Shown here piece by piece: positions 22,310-32,485 of a DNA stretch of 64,000 nucleotides. The DNA is taken from positions 4,237,848-4,301,847 of the forward strand of contig JASKMD010000012.1 in the NCBI GenBank assembly GCA_030144725.1, given 5' to 3'. Source of the stretch: Haematococcus lacustris. Lineage: Eukaryota > Chlorophyta > Chlorophyceae > Chlamydomonadales > Haematococcaceae. The notes beneath the pieces are model-generated. The model did no database searches, was not told where the DNA came from, and worked only from the letters and a program-made list of their open reading frames with translations. The position numbers were made by a program, and so were the translations under genes. Position 1 is the first letter of the stretch. Each line of letters starts with the position of its first letter.

Positions 22310-22660
22310 AATGTAAGGTGCCGATCAGCCCCTGATTCCTCTAACAGGGCATTCAATATGGATGGCCCTGCGAACACACAACCCCTTGGAGAAGAGAGGG
22401 TCATTGTGAACTGCACTGACTGAGATGCTGCAAACTATGACACCAATTCCTCAGCTACCACACGCTGGCATGCACCCTTACAATGCACAATGTCTATCCT
22501 CACAGCCATGGGTGCCAAGCTCCTGAACAAGACCTGTAGCCACTCCAACCTTGGCCCCACACTGCCTCCAATGAACCTCACATGTGCACACTGCTGTAGC
22601 AATGGCACCAAGGCGTTCAGCAGTGCAATGTAGCAATGGCACCGGATGTCTTGTAACATC
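22310..22660 (-). pseudogene. Partial tandem copy of the F-box/LRR-like gene
   Basis: Matches the last ~115 codons of the gene at 22659-23969 (shared segments CAHVRFIGGSVGPRLEWLQV and SLAPMAVR). Its frame has TAG where the intact gene has TTG (Leu), right after EELVS. The remainder (FTMTLSSPRGCVF-like) is still recognisable after the stop. It is a tandem 3' fragment left by duplication. Confidence 0.7.
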
Positions 22661-23969
22661 AATCCCAGGTGCACTCCTCGGCTGCTGCCACGAACGACAA
22701 GTGCTGCTCAGCCCCTGATGCCTCTAGCAGGGCATTCAATATGGCTGTCCCTTCGTACACCCAACCCTGTGGAGGAGATAGTGTCATTGTGAACCGCACC
22801 GAATCTGATGCTGCAAACAATGACACCAATTCCTGTGCTACCACACGCTGGCATGCACCCTTACAATGCTCAATTTCTACCCTCACAGCCATGGGTGCCA
22901 AGCTCCTGAACATGACCTGTAGCCACTCCAACCTTGGCCCCACACTGCCTCCAATGAACCTCACATGTGCACACCCCTGCAGAAATGGCACCAATGAGTT
23001 CATCACGTCTTCATCTAGCATGATGACGGGCCCATTCGCCCAGGATTCCTGCCCCAGGTGCACATCCACCTCCTTGTAGCACCCAACCATGGGCTGAAGT
23101 GCTGCCATTGCTGCTTGTCCCTCGCCAAATGTCGACACGAAATGGAGGGCCAGCTTGCCAATGGTTGGCGCCACTGAGCTCTCTGAGAAGAGGCTGGACA
23201 CTGCAGTGGATATCTGTGACATGTCTTGTGCATGGAGGTCCACATGCAGCTCATCCACCGTGAGCTGTGTGGAAGATTGAAGGGGGAGGCTGGCCACATG
23301 CTTTAGCTGCATCTCTGCAACCCTGACCACCTCCCACTGAGAAGCCACCCCACGCAGTGAGTGGCTAGGTTGACCCACTTCCCAAACATCCAAGTGGGTA
23401 AGGTGCAGAGCTGACCCAACACACGCCCACATGTTACCAACCACCGTGTTGACAGTGCCTTGGCTCCGGATGTCCAGCTGTTTGATGCGTCCCATAACCT
23501 TGCTGTGGCTGAGCAGGCGGCTTATTTCTTCCGCCACCACTAAATAGCCATCAATGGTTAGCCGTGTGCAGGATGGGAAGCTGTCCATCAGCTTTTCTGT
23601 CAGCAGGGGAGTCACCCACAAGGCCGACGAAATGGAGTCCTCACTGCACGTCGCGCTGAACTCCACTGCCGTGACGGAGGCACACACCCCAATGCGGTTC
23701 ATGGTGTTGTACAACATGTCCGCAGCCTCCACCATGTCTGCTTGACTCCTCTGGTACAACGTCAGTGTCAGAGGTTGTACTCGCGCTGGCAACGCTTTCA
23801 ATGTGGTGCCGATGTCGGGCGCGTCGAAGGCAATGGAGAGTTTGGGAGCCACGTGCGCGGTAACAGCCAGACACCGCTTGTCGATGAGGGGGAAGTCTCG
23901 CCCACCATACCGGGCTACCACCGACAACAATTCATCGGGGAGGTCAAGCAGCTGGGTAACGCGCGCCAT
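22659..23969 (-). CDS. F-box-like protein with leucine-rich region
   Basis: Uninterrupted 436-codon frame from an ATG at 23969. The N terminus LLDLPDELLSVVARYGGRDF has the LPDELL pattern of an F-box or plant/algal 'BTB/F-box-LRR' start, which would recruit an SCF ubiquitin ligase. The remainder has irregular leucine-rich segments (CTRLTIDGYLVVAEEISRLL, IKQLDIRSQGTVNTVV, ALHLTHLDVWEVG, QLTVDELHVDLHAQ) as in LRR ligand-binding arrays. No introns are evident. Two related fragments flank it (22310-22660 and 24514-25056), so the giant element carries a small local family. Function of the target is unknown. Confidence 0.65.
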   Translation of the reverse strand: MARVTQLLDLPDELLSVVARYGGRDFPLIDKRCLAVTAHVAPKLSIAFDAPDIGTTLKALPARVQPLTLTLYQRSQADMVEAADMLYNTMNRIGVCASVTAVEFSATCSEDSISSALWVTPLLTEKLMDSFPSCTRLTIDGYLVVAEEISRLLSHSKVMGRIKQLDIRSQGTVNTVVGNMWACVGSALHLTHLDVWEVGQPSHSLRGVASQWEVVRVAEMQLKHVASLPLQSSTQLTVDELHVDLHAQDMSQISTAVSSLFSESSVAPTIGKLALHFVSTFGEGQAAMAALQPMVGCYKEVDVHLGQESWANGPVIMLDEDVMNSLVPFLQGCAHVRFIGGSVGPRLEWLQVMFRSLAPMAVRVEIEHCKGACQRVVAQELVSLFAASDSVRFTMTLSPPQGWVYEGTAILNALLEASGAEQHLSFVAAAEECTWD

Positions 23970-24295
23970 GATTGTAGCGCTGTGTGTGTTCGACCCAACT
24001 GAGATTTTGCACTGTACTGCTAAAAGACATGGACATTTGTTTCAGGGCTTCAGAGTATTCATGAGCATCGTTGTAAATCTGTCAATCAAATTGGTAGCGC
24101 GCGCCATGGTTACTGCACAGTGTGTTTGGACCCATATTACAGCATGAACTACATCATATAAACTTCAACATAGTGTGCTGTGACCGAAAATGAGGGAGCT
24201 TGTGTTTTGTAATTCCCTGCCTTCCTCTTAACCTCTCGTGTCACATGTGTTGAACAGCCGCTTTGGTCAGTAGGTGCCAACTCCCTTAGCCATAA

Positions 24296-24475
24296 TCAGG
24301 GTTGCCAGGACCCTGCGCAGGGTTGCCAGGACCCTGCGGAGGGTTGCCAGGACCCTGCGGTGGGTTGCCAGGACCCTGCGCAGGGTTGCTAGGACCCGGC
24401 GCAGGGTGGCCAGGACCCTGCACAAGGTCACCAGAACCCTGCGCAGGGTCGGCAGGTTGGACGGATCCCAGGGTC
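24296..24475 (+). repeat. Short CCCTGCGCAGGG array
   Basis: Seven or eight degenerate units of GTTGCCAGGACCCTGCGCAGG, about 20-24 bp apart. It is preceded at 24256-24295 by an inverted fragment of the giant element's left-end sequence (GTGCCAACTCCCTTAGCC). Probably a relic of another related insertion. Confidence 0.75.
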
Positions 24476-24513
24476 TGTGACAGGGCTTACAGTTAGACGA
24501 AGACCATGTGAAC

Positions 24514-25056
24514 TTACGGTCGGTCAAAAACGCTGTCATACCAGTCCATCTCCTCCATGCTCACACGCAGTGGCCCAAACTGATAATCAGACATGTCAAG
24601 GTCACTGAGATCCACTTGGGCACCCATTGGCGACTCTAGGAAGTAATCGATTTGAATGTCAATGTCCCTTCCACCATGCTCCTCCACATAGTCCTCTAGG
24701 AACAATAGCACATCCTCATGGCAATCGTAGCACTGATGGATGTGTACCTTTGCAATGGAGGGGACGCGGTCCACGATGGCGTGCCACATCTCAAGGCTGG
24801 GCTGTAGTGAAGCCCTCCTGATACGCAACTCACTGCAGCCCTGGCACACAGGGAGCAAGGCCTCCATGACATCTGCATCAAACTCCTGGATGTCATCTTC
24901 ATCATTCCAATCACCACACACAACATCCACCACGCGGATGCACTCTGCCAAGGGTTGCAATGCAGCCAGGACAGCCAGCTCCTCATCAGATGTGTCAACA
25001 ATGTCGACACGCAAAACATCTACCTTGGGCCTGACAGGCACGCCCACAGCAAAGCA
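24514..25056 (-). pseudogene. Fragment of a second F-box/LRR-like gene
   Basis: Open frame of about 180 codons with no ATG at its start. It aligns by pattern with the C-terminal part of the gene at 22659-23969: LAALQPLAECIRVVDV, DADVMEALLPVCQGCSELRI and IAKVHIHQC correspond to AALQPMVGCYKEVDV, DEDVMNSLVPFLQGCAHVRF and VRVEIEHCKG. Its C-terminal tail is acidic (DLSDLDMSDYQFGPLRV). It ends at a GTAAGT that could be a donor. Its 5' side abuts the transposase gene on the other strand. Confidence 0.5.
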
Positions 25057-25067
25057 TCCCACACCGG

Positions 25068-28000
25068 ATGACCTTGAAGCCTCGGTGGAGCATGTCCCTG
25101 TTCGGCTGGGACACAGTGGTGCGGAACATCATGGAGCGCAAGGACGTGATGACCTGGTTCAGGCGAGCTCGGGGCGTGGACCCACCTCCTGGCTCTTTCC
25201 GGGCAAGTGAGTAGGCATGGGTTGACCTTGGCATAGAATTCACAGCATAGCCAGGTGATTAGTACAGTGACATGCATCATACCATGATGTTGTTGTTTGA
25301 CAGGCCCTGCATGGCGAGAGATGCAGCCCAAGCTACCAGAGGTTGTGGCCACCTCCCCCAACACAGCCCACTTCATGATTGGGGTTGACTGGATGACCCT
25401 GGGCAAGAACGGCACCTGGTCAGTGGGTGTGATCATGTTGAGGCTGCTGGATGTGCCGGCAGAGGTGTGCGGCAAGCGGGCGTGCAGCTCAGTGTTGGCC
25501 GTCATCAACGGAGGGAAGCACCAGTCTCACCTGACAGGCTACATGAAGGCCATCTGCCAGGAAGTCAGCAAGCACATCGAGGGCCCGGGTGACCTGGGTG
25601 TGATAGTGGAGCCACACCCAGGCCCAGGTGTTGATGGTGTGGCTCCCGCCCGTGTTGAGCCTGTCCGCATCCATGGAGTCCCAGTGGTATCTATCGCTGA
25701 TACCCCAGCCACGTGAGTGAGACAAAGGCCAACAGCTTACACCTACAAATGATTCCACCACCTCCCAGTCCAGTCTATCCCTATACAACTTGTACCCTGC
25801 CATGTACCACCCACAAACATATTACAACCATTGAGGAATGAATTGCGTGATTGTGTGCATGTAGAGCCACTTTGACCAGGGGCATGGGCCACAGCGCCCT
25901 GAAGATGTGCTACAACTGCAACATCAGCAAGCCCCCCAACCCCCCTACAGAGAAGGCGCCCCTTGGCTACGACTCGCCTACGCTGCAGACCCTACCAGGT
26001 TCCAACCGGGAGGTATGGAACACTTGACACACACATCAGCATGTGCTATTGAAATCAGACACAAGGATCCCTTGGCACACACCATCCTTGCTTGCCATGG
26101 CGGACTGCAGGAGTATGTGCTCATCTATGACGTGCGCATGAAGTTAACCCACGAGCAGATCATGAGCCGTGGTGCCCCCTTCATCCATGGGTGGTCCCAA
26201 GGCGACCCTAGGGTGGTGGGCTGCCACGCCCAGCCCCTCCTGCCCCTGCTGCTGCAACACCTGGACGCCCGGCTCGCCCACCTGGTGCCTGTGTACCACA
26301 GCTTCATGTATGGCTTGCTGAAGCACCAGCTGGACTGGTTCATGAGTGCAGATGGCCTTCACATTAATGTGCGGCGTGAGATATTGAAGCGTGGAGCAGC
26401 CATTCAATCCCCATCTAACTTGGGACGGGACCTGGGAGACCTTGCCAACCGCACGTAAGCCATAATCATGTTGTGCAGTACGTCATAATCATATCACAAC
26501 AGACAAGCAAGGATGATGACAATGCAAGGTGCATGTCATGACACGCTTATGATTGCCCTGGTGCTGCAATGCCCATGCCATCATGCAGTGGATGGCGCAT
26601 GGAGGACTACAAGCACTGGTATGTGCACTTCTCACCCATCGTGTTGCGGGGCAACCTTTTGCCAGAGCCCTACCGTGGGTTGTGGACAGCCTTGGAGGGC
26701 GCTATGCTGCACTACTTGACACCAGGTGAATTGGAAGGTGAAAAGGTGAATATACCTAACAATCCCCCGGTGCATAATGACTAACATATACCTAACAATG
26801 TGTATTTGTCTGCCCAATTCAGGCTCGGAGAACAGCGCCACACCTGCGGGGATGGCGGCAGGCTATGCACATCTGAAGACCTATGCTGCCGCCGTGATCC
26901 TCTGCTTCCAGCTGCGCATGGCGACAACAAGGACAAGCTGTCTGTGCCTACTGACCAAGTCTGCCCCAACCTCCACACAACGGCCTGCAGGTGAGAGTTT
27001 TAACAGTAGCATGCAGGCCAACCTTACCCATCAACAATGCATGCATGCTGCAGGCAGACCATGCATGAACATGGTATCATGGCTGTGGTGTGCACAGGCT
27101 GTACATGCAAGCGAACAATGTGGGCAGGACATGCCTGTTTGGCGAGCTCTGGATCGAGCGTGACCTGCATGACTTGAAGTCCATCACCACCAGCGGCATT
27201 CCTGGAGCCCAGCTGGATGCCCACATAGCCATGCGGGTGGCCGGGCATAACGCCAGCAAGAGGCTGCTTGACCGGGCTGAGCCAGAGGCACAGCAGGACT
27301 ATAAGGCCCGCCTGAAGGACGAGCTGACCCAGGACGGGCAGCAGGCCCTGCTGCTGGGAGCAGGCAGTGCAGAGTGCCCACTGCAGAACAGCCCGGGTGC
27401 CATGATGAGGGGCTGCATGAAGGCAGTCCAGGATCTGCAGAAAAGCGACGCGGCCACCCCATGGCGCCCATGGCACGTCAAGCAGGTGTTCGGTGAGGTC
27501 TTAACCCCAGGGGAGGCAGAGGAGGAGGCCAAGGAGGATCCACGGGTCGCTGGCCCTGCACCCCCGTATCCAGTGCGGTACTACCAGCGGGCAGACTGCA
27601 ATGACACCATTGTGTTCAGCAGTGTGTACAAACGCCCCTCAACCCGCAACAACACCTGGGTCAGCATCCCGTTCAGGCTCGATGACGACAAGTGGGCCAT
27701 TTGGGCTGGCCATGTGCAGTTCTGGGTTCGTTTGGAGCACCCCAAGCTGCCTGGGGTGTTCCTACGCCTAGCAGTCAGCCGCATCTACTTGACACGCCCT
27801 ACATCCCACCCCTCATGTTTGGCAGCAACAGGTCAGGCTGTTCCCAGGCCACAGCAGGCAGCAGGAGCTGGAGCAGCGGCTGAGGCAGGAGGCCAGGGGG
27901 GAGAGCCACCAGGAGACGGGGATGCAGCTGGAGCTGCTGGGCCCAGCGGTATAGGTGGGCCACAGCAGCAAAGGTCAGCAAAGCGTGGCGTGGAGCAGGC

Positions 28001-28268
28001 AGCAGCGGGGGCAGCCAGCACAGGTGGCGCCAGGAAGTCCCAGAGGCTCGCAGACAGTGCATCACAGCGGCAGGCTGACCCCCTTCCACCTGTTGAGGAC
28101 CGCCTGCAGCGGTCAGCCATGGGCAGCATGCACCAGGGCTATGGAGATGAGCATTGGTATATGTTTGATGCCACCAAGATCTTCACTGTGTTTGTGACCA
28201 GCTTTGAGGATGGGGAGGGCTACGGTCGTATGTTCTTTGTGCCAGCACACAGCCTCAGCCGCAGCTAA
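25068..28268 (+). CDS. Tnp2/Plavaka-like transposase of the giant element
   Basis: Exons 25068-25206, 25304-25712, 25865-26012, 26111-26454, 26589-26725, 26823-26990 and 27098-28268 (stop 28266-28268); GT-AG throughout and phases agree except within the sixth. Family features: FMIGVDWMTLGKNGTWSVGV (first acidic site), a Cys pair in GHSALKMCYNCN, VYHSFMYGLLKHQLDWF (usual DxxH region), MEDYKHWYVHFSPIVLRGNL, then VCPNLHTTAC and GRTCLFGELWIERD, and a C-terminal region WAGHVQFWVRLEHP. This order matches transposase_21/Tnp2-type proteins of CACTA-like elements. Oddities: the Asp expected three residues before the His of DxxH is Pro, and the frame must shift by one base near 26.92 kb to join FQLRM to GDNKDKLSV. 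The start ATG is the first in frame; 5' exons could be missing. Likely degenerate. Confidence 0.6.
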
Positions 28269-28578
28269 ACACGCATCAATCACAGCTGGTACACATTGCT
28301 GTTGGTGTATTGCTGTTGCTGCTCCTGCTGCTGCTAGGGCTGCTACGCTGCTATGCTGCGACTGCTGCCATGTCACGCCATCAGCCACTACAGGCATGCA
28401 TCCTTACATTCCTAGAAGGAAATGCCAAACAGTCGTGAATGTCATGAATAGAGTTGCAGGATGGCATGATATGGCATGACACTGCAGACATGGCACATTG
28501 GCATCATGGTAGATGGTAGGAAGCATAGCAGGGTTTTGAACAGCTTCCACAGGGTCTACAGGACCCTGCACAGGGTTG

Positions 28579-28922
28579 CACTCCTACAATTTAGTCCCTG
28601 CGTTTTTCCCTGCGTTCTACCGACCTTGTCCGATCGGGCTGAAACTTTGATAGATGGCAGTTTTCAGAAAATGAAACATATTTTCAAGAAAAATATTTGG
28701 AAAAATCCAAAAGCTGTTGCGCTGTGGCCCGCAACCTATCCCTGCACTTATCCCTGCACCTACGCCCCAGGGCCACAGCGCAGCCGCCTTTGATTTTTTC
28801 AAAATATTTTTTCTGAAAAATATGTTTTATTTTCTGCAAACTACCATCTATCAAAATTTCAGCCCGATCGGACAAGGTCGGTAGAACGCAGGGAAGAACG
28901 CAGGGACTAAATTGTAGGAGTG
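28579..28922. mobile_element. Fold-back mobile element, copy 2
   Basis: Begins CACTCCTACAATTTAGTCCC and ends with the inverted form. Outer arms of about 110 bp match copy 1 (14473-14711). The loop contains a second hairpin (GCGCTGTGGCCC / GGGCCACAGCGC) not present in copy 1. Left flank ...GGGTTG and right flank TGCCAGG imply a TG duplication when compared with the usual GGGTTGCCAGG of the array. No coding capacity. Confidence 0.85.
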
Positions 28923-28929
28923 TGCCAGG

Positions 28930-29790
28930 ACCCTGCACAGGGTTGCAGGACCCTGTAAACTGGTCCTCAGAGCCCTGTGAAATGGTCAGCAGGACCTTGT
29001 AAAAACTGCCGTCAGAACCATGCACAGGGTCGCCAGGACCCTGCGTAGGGTCACTAGGACCCTGCGCCGGGTCACTAGGACCCTGCGCAGGGTCACCAGG
29101 ACCCTGCGAATGGTCGGCAGGACCCTGTAAAAACTGCCATCAGAACCCTGCGCAGGGTCGCCAGGCCCCTGCGCCGGGTCACCAGGACCCTGCGCAGGGT
29201 CACCAGGACCCTGCGAATGGTCAGCAGGACCCTGTAAAGACTGCCATCAGAACCCTGCGCAGGGTCGCCAGGACCCTGCGCCGGGTCACCAGGACCCTGC
29301 GCAGGGTCACCAGGACCCTGCGAATGGTCAGCAGGACCCTGTAAAAACTGCCATCAGAACCCTGCGCAGGGTCGCCAGGACCCTGCGCCGGGTCACCAGG
29401 ACCCTGCGCAGGGTCACGAGGACCCTGCGAATGGTCAGCAGGACCCTGTAAAAACTGCCATCAGAACCCTGCGCAGTGTCGTTAGGACCCGGCGCCGGGT
29501 CACCAGGACCCTGCGCAGGGTCACCAAAACCCTGCAAATGGTCGGCAGGACCCTGTAAAAACTGCCATCAGAACCCTGCACAGGGTCGCCAGGACCCTGC
29601 GCCGGGTCACCAGGACCCTACGCCGGGTCTCCAGGACCCTGCAAATGAGGTCAGTAGGACCCTGCGCAGGGTCGCTAAGACCCTGCGCAGGGTCACCAGG
29701 ACCCTGCAAATGGTCGTCAGGACCCTGCAAATGGCCGATGCGCTAGGACCCTGCGCAGGGTCGGCAGGACCCTGCGCAGGGTTTTTTCGG
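28930..29790 (+). repeat. Subterminal palindrome array (right), 107-bp higher-order repeat
   Basis: Copies and variants of AGGACCCTGCGCAGGGTCNC separated by CCATCAGAACCCTG and AATGGTC spacers. CTGCCATCAG landmarks at 29134, 29241, 29348, 29455 and 29562 give a period of exactly 107. The array ends about 145 bp from the right terminus of the giant element, mirroring the array near its left end. Confidence 0.9.
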
Positions 29791-29913
29791 ATTTCAAATG
29801 GTTATAACATCGCAACAACTTGGAGTTTTCCAATGACAACAACGGCGATGAGTCGGCCTTTCCTGGGGCTATCTGCAGTATGCCTCCCGGGAGAAATGCT
29901 GGAGGCGACTTCC

Positions 29914-29933
29914 GGCCTTAATCGGCGCGAGTG
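29914..29933 (-). repeat. Right terminal inverted repeat of the giant element
   Basis: Reads GGCCTTAATCGGCGCGAGTG on the plus strand and is followed by the GA target-site copy. The whole 150-bp end segment is repeated at 21984-22133. Confidence 0.85.
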
Positions 29934-30609
29934 GAACTTGTCTGTGCCAACGTGGTGGTCGTATGGTGCCACCTCCCACTTCAAGGGCAGGCATGACTCA
30001 GAGGGTGGAGTCTTGAAGCATAAGCTCAGGGATATGGTCCTGGCAGATCATGATGGCTTGGCCACGTGCAAGGCTCAACAGCTAACAACTGCTTTCAATA
30101 GTAAGCACACAGAGCCCGCATCCCAAGTTGGTGCGTGCAAGGCCCACCGGGACAGGGCAAAAGTGATGAGGAGGGAGTGCTTAGTGTTGGATGAGGGGGT
30201 GGTGAAGGAGTGCTACAAGCAAGATGAGGATGCTGACAGCTTCAAGGGTACAGTACAAGGGTCTCGTGCACAACACAACATGTATTTTCCTGCTAATACT
30301 CAGGGTGAGCTCTTATGGTCAATGACGGCATGTGCTTGTGGTGCACGCATGAGCAACCCCCCTCAGCCGTGTGGTGCACAATGCCGTGGTTCGATGCCTC
30401 TTGAGCCAATGCCCATGCTGCTAGACAAGGAAGCTGCTAGGCAAGCTGCTTTGAACGCAGAGTGTATTAGGCTCATGCTCTTGGACCTATTGAAAGCATG
30501 GTGCAAGCACAACAACATCAGAGGGGTTTCAAGTAAATCAAAGAATGAGTTGCGTGACATGTGCCTGCTGAAGTTGAGGGAGAAGGTTGAGGCACCACGG
30601 CACATGTAA
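29934..30609 (+). CDS. DDE-like transposase of the outer transposon, 3' half
   Basis: Continuation of the frame that stops at 6227. It opens with NLSVPTWWSYGATSHFKG, then GRHDSEGGVLKHKLRD, the expected third acidic/GG motif of this family, and a basic C-terminal domain ending REKVEAPRHM at 30607-30609. The long upstream open frame through 29476 is palindrome-array translation and not part of the gene. The right TIR of the outer element lies 390 bp further on. With the 5' half it would make one transposase gene; in this genome it is split by 23.7 kb. Confidence 0.75.
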
Positions 30610-31159
30610 CACTGAAAGCCAGAGCCATCCCGAGCCATCCCGACAACATAGTGCCAAGTGATGATGTAGCGCTGTCAAGATGCAGCTTGTATTTGCATCG
30701 AGTCATGCCGCGACGTAAATGAGGTAAGGGATGCCAGCTGGCTGAGGTAAGGTTGTGCGCCTAGTCACGCGTACTGCACTTGTGCCGTTGGCTTACGGCG
30801 TGCGTAGAAGGATAACCAGCCTCGCCTTATGATGTGCGTGAGTCTTTTAGGAGCGGAAGGCACAGGTCAGGTTTGGGCGGGCGCCGATCTGAGCTAGTGT
30901 TTTGCGGCTGGTGGGTGTCGCATACGCCTGTTACACCCGGCTGCGTCAAAACTTTGTCACGAGCTACACGGAGATTCGCGCCCCAGACCGTCTCACATTT
31001 GCGGGGCCAATGGCGGGGGTGACCTACATTATGTCTCGTGTAAGCAACGTGTAAGCATCTGCAAGTTTACAAAGATGTAAATAGGAAGAACAGAAGAAGC
31101 TTAGCAAATGCAAAATGTTGGACGCATGCAGCCGGAAAATGTAGCAGACGGTTCGGTTG

Positions 31160-31611
31160 CAGTGATGGGTAATACATGTATCGATACAGGAAATACAAGA
31201 AAATACACGAAAAAACGTGTATTTTTTGTATCGATACAATACAGCGATACAGAGGCGACATGTCACGCGGGAATTGAGCAGCTAGGAGCAGCGCAGCCAG
31301 TCCCGCAGCCTTTCCTTGATGGCTGGGCAGGACGGCGACGGCGGAAAGTCAGGGCTTCCCAACTCTGAAGTTCTTGCATGTAATACCGGCACATGCGACC
31401 GACTGCTCCGGGAGCAGGCCGATTGCTTTAGCCCCGCGCGGCATGGCTTAAGCGCGGACTCTAGCTGTGGCAGCAGCCAGCAGCTGCTGCGAAGGCACCC
31501 ACGCAACTTGCCGGCCGGCACTTGTATTTTTTAATACGATACGTGTATTCTTGTATTATACAAAAAATACGTATCTGTATCGATACACGTATCTTGTATT
31601 ACCCATCACTG
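31160..31611. mobile_element. hAT-type MITE
   Basis: Inverted ends CAGTGATGGGTAATACA, then a subterminal TATCGATACA repeat. Flanked by the 8-bp direct repeat TTCGGTTG (31152-31159 and 31612-31619). 452 bp, no coding capacity. The CAG start and the 8-bp duplication are characteristic of hAT. Confidence 0.88.
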
Positions 31612-31860
31612 TTCGGTTGTAAGGAGCGCAACTCGTCTAGCCTAGTCATCTCGTCTCGACTCGTCGAGATGACGTCTCGACTCGACTAGACTAGTCAGTC
31701 TAGATGGGCATGAAATGTGCATTTGACTAGCGCACCTGCTTCAGGCACCTGTATGGACGTTATGGCGCAGCTCAGATCGATTTGCTGGCCTTGCTGGGTT
31801 GGCGGTTAAAGTTGGTTGCCCGGACATGCCCGGACATGCCCAACAGCGCCTGAATCGCAA

Positions 31861-32211
31861 ATGGAGCCTGGGGGCCCTCTCCCGCCTCAGCCTCCCGAGC
31901 TCACCGCGCGATACAACAAGAAACTTCTGACGTTGGAGGAAATCAGCCAGGCGCACGCCAGCAGCGTGTATGCGCAGAAATACAGCATCGAGGTTGTTGG
32001 GGGCAAAATCAAGGCGGTCTGTAATGACTGCAGAATGGTCCTCTCTTGTGGCAACTTGAGTGATTCAAGGAAGCACCAGTGCAACAAGCGGCCCCGCTCT
32101 GACCAGCACGCTATAGCTGGTGGCACGTCCAGTGACATGCTCTTCGAGCGCATAACTGCGTGCTGGAACCCAGACCAGCGCATGCCTGCTAACATCGTGG
32201 CTGAGTTTTGA
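31861..32211 (+). CDS. Short BED-type zinc-finger protein
   Basis: 116 codons from the ATG at 31861 (MEPGGPLPPQPP; an in-frame ATG also exists at 31816). The segment KAVCNDCRMVLSCGNLSDSR ends with KHQC, giving a CxxC...HxxxC pattern like the BED fingers that open hAT transposases. The frame stops at 32211 with no catalytic domain following. It may be the first exon of a hAT transposase or a domesticated remnant; no downstream exon is obvious before the next element at 32486. Confidence 0.45.
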   Translation: MEPGGPLPPQPPELTARYNKKLLTLEEISQAHASSVYAQKYSIEVVGGKIKAVCNDCRMVLSCGNLSDSRKHQCNKRPRSDQHAIAGGTSSDMLFERITACWNPDQRMPANIVAEF

Positions 32212-32485
32212 GGCTATCATGTTTGCAATGGCTGTTCTTCTTTTCATGTTTTAGTTCTTTACGACGTCGTCACGATGTAAGTACAATGCATTACGAGGCT
32301 GTCGATGACACACTTATGCCAACCTCGCATTCTGACCTCGCATTCTGACCTCGCATTCTGACCTCGCAACACATAGTTACATAGTGTCTTGCAGGCGGGC
32401 AGATAGACGTCTCTAGCCTACCTGCGGGCGGAGTGAAAATCATTCCATTTGAAAAAAACCGTCTAGTCTAGTCAATCTAGCCTAG

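Larger units (their letters stand above)
6228..29933 (+). mobile_element. Giant CACTA-type transposon, 23.7 kb, with cargo genes
   Basis: The left end reads CACTCGTGCAAATTAAGGCC. The right end, reversed, reads CACTCGCGCCGATTAAGGCC, so 17 of the first 20 bases match. Flanks are GA (6226-6227) and GA (29934-29935). Removing the segment plus one GA joins ...RRMAL to NLSVPTWWSYGATSHFKG in one frame. A paralogue near 36.1 kb has the same spacing between MA and WWSYGA without any insertion, so it shows the empty site. CACTC/GAGTG ends, a short TSD, repetitive palindromic subterminal regions (6541-7440, 28930-29790) and an internal Tnp2-like transposase together fit the CACTA/EnSpm type. Cargo: dioxygenase, coiled-coil, Gln-rich and F-box/LRR-like genes. 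A 2.1-kb element with the same ends lies inside (20049-22133). Family placement is inference; the boundaries are seen directly. Confidence 0.85.
2743..31024 (+). mobile_element. TIR DNA transposon (4.57 kb without its 23.7-kb insertion)
   Basis: Perfect 26-bp terminal inverted repeats at 2743-2768 and 30999-31024 begin GGTCACCCCCGCCATTGGCC and continue CCGCAA. Both ends are flanked by TACA (2739-2742 and 31025-31028), a 4-bp target-site duplication. The distance is 28,282 bp, but 23,706 bp plus one GA duplication belong to a later insertion (6228-29933). The original element was about 4.57 kb, a normal size. It encodes the transposase-like protein whose two halves are annotated at 3308-6227 and 29934-30609. 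Similar termini (about 24 bp matching) occur at 34255 and 35175. Superfamily is not assigned. Confidence 0.85.

Noticed and set aside
29476..29933. N-terminal extension of the transposase 3' half
   Set aside because: It is palindrome-array and element-end sequence that happens to be open; the true frame starts after the insertion at 29934.
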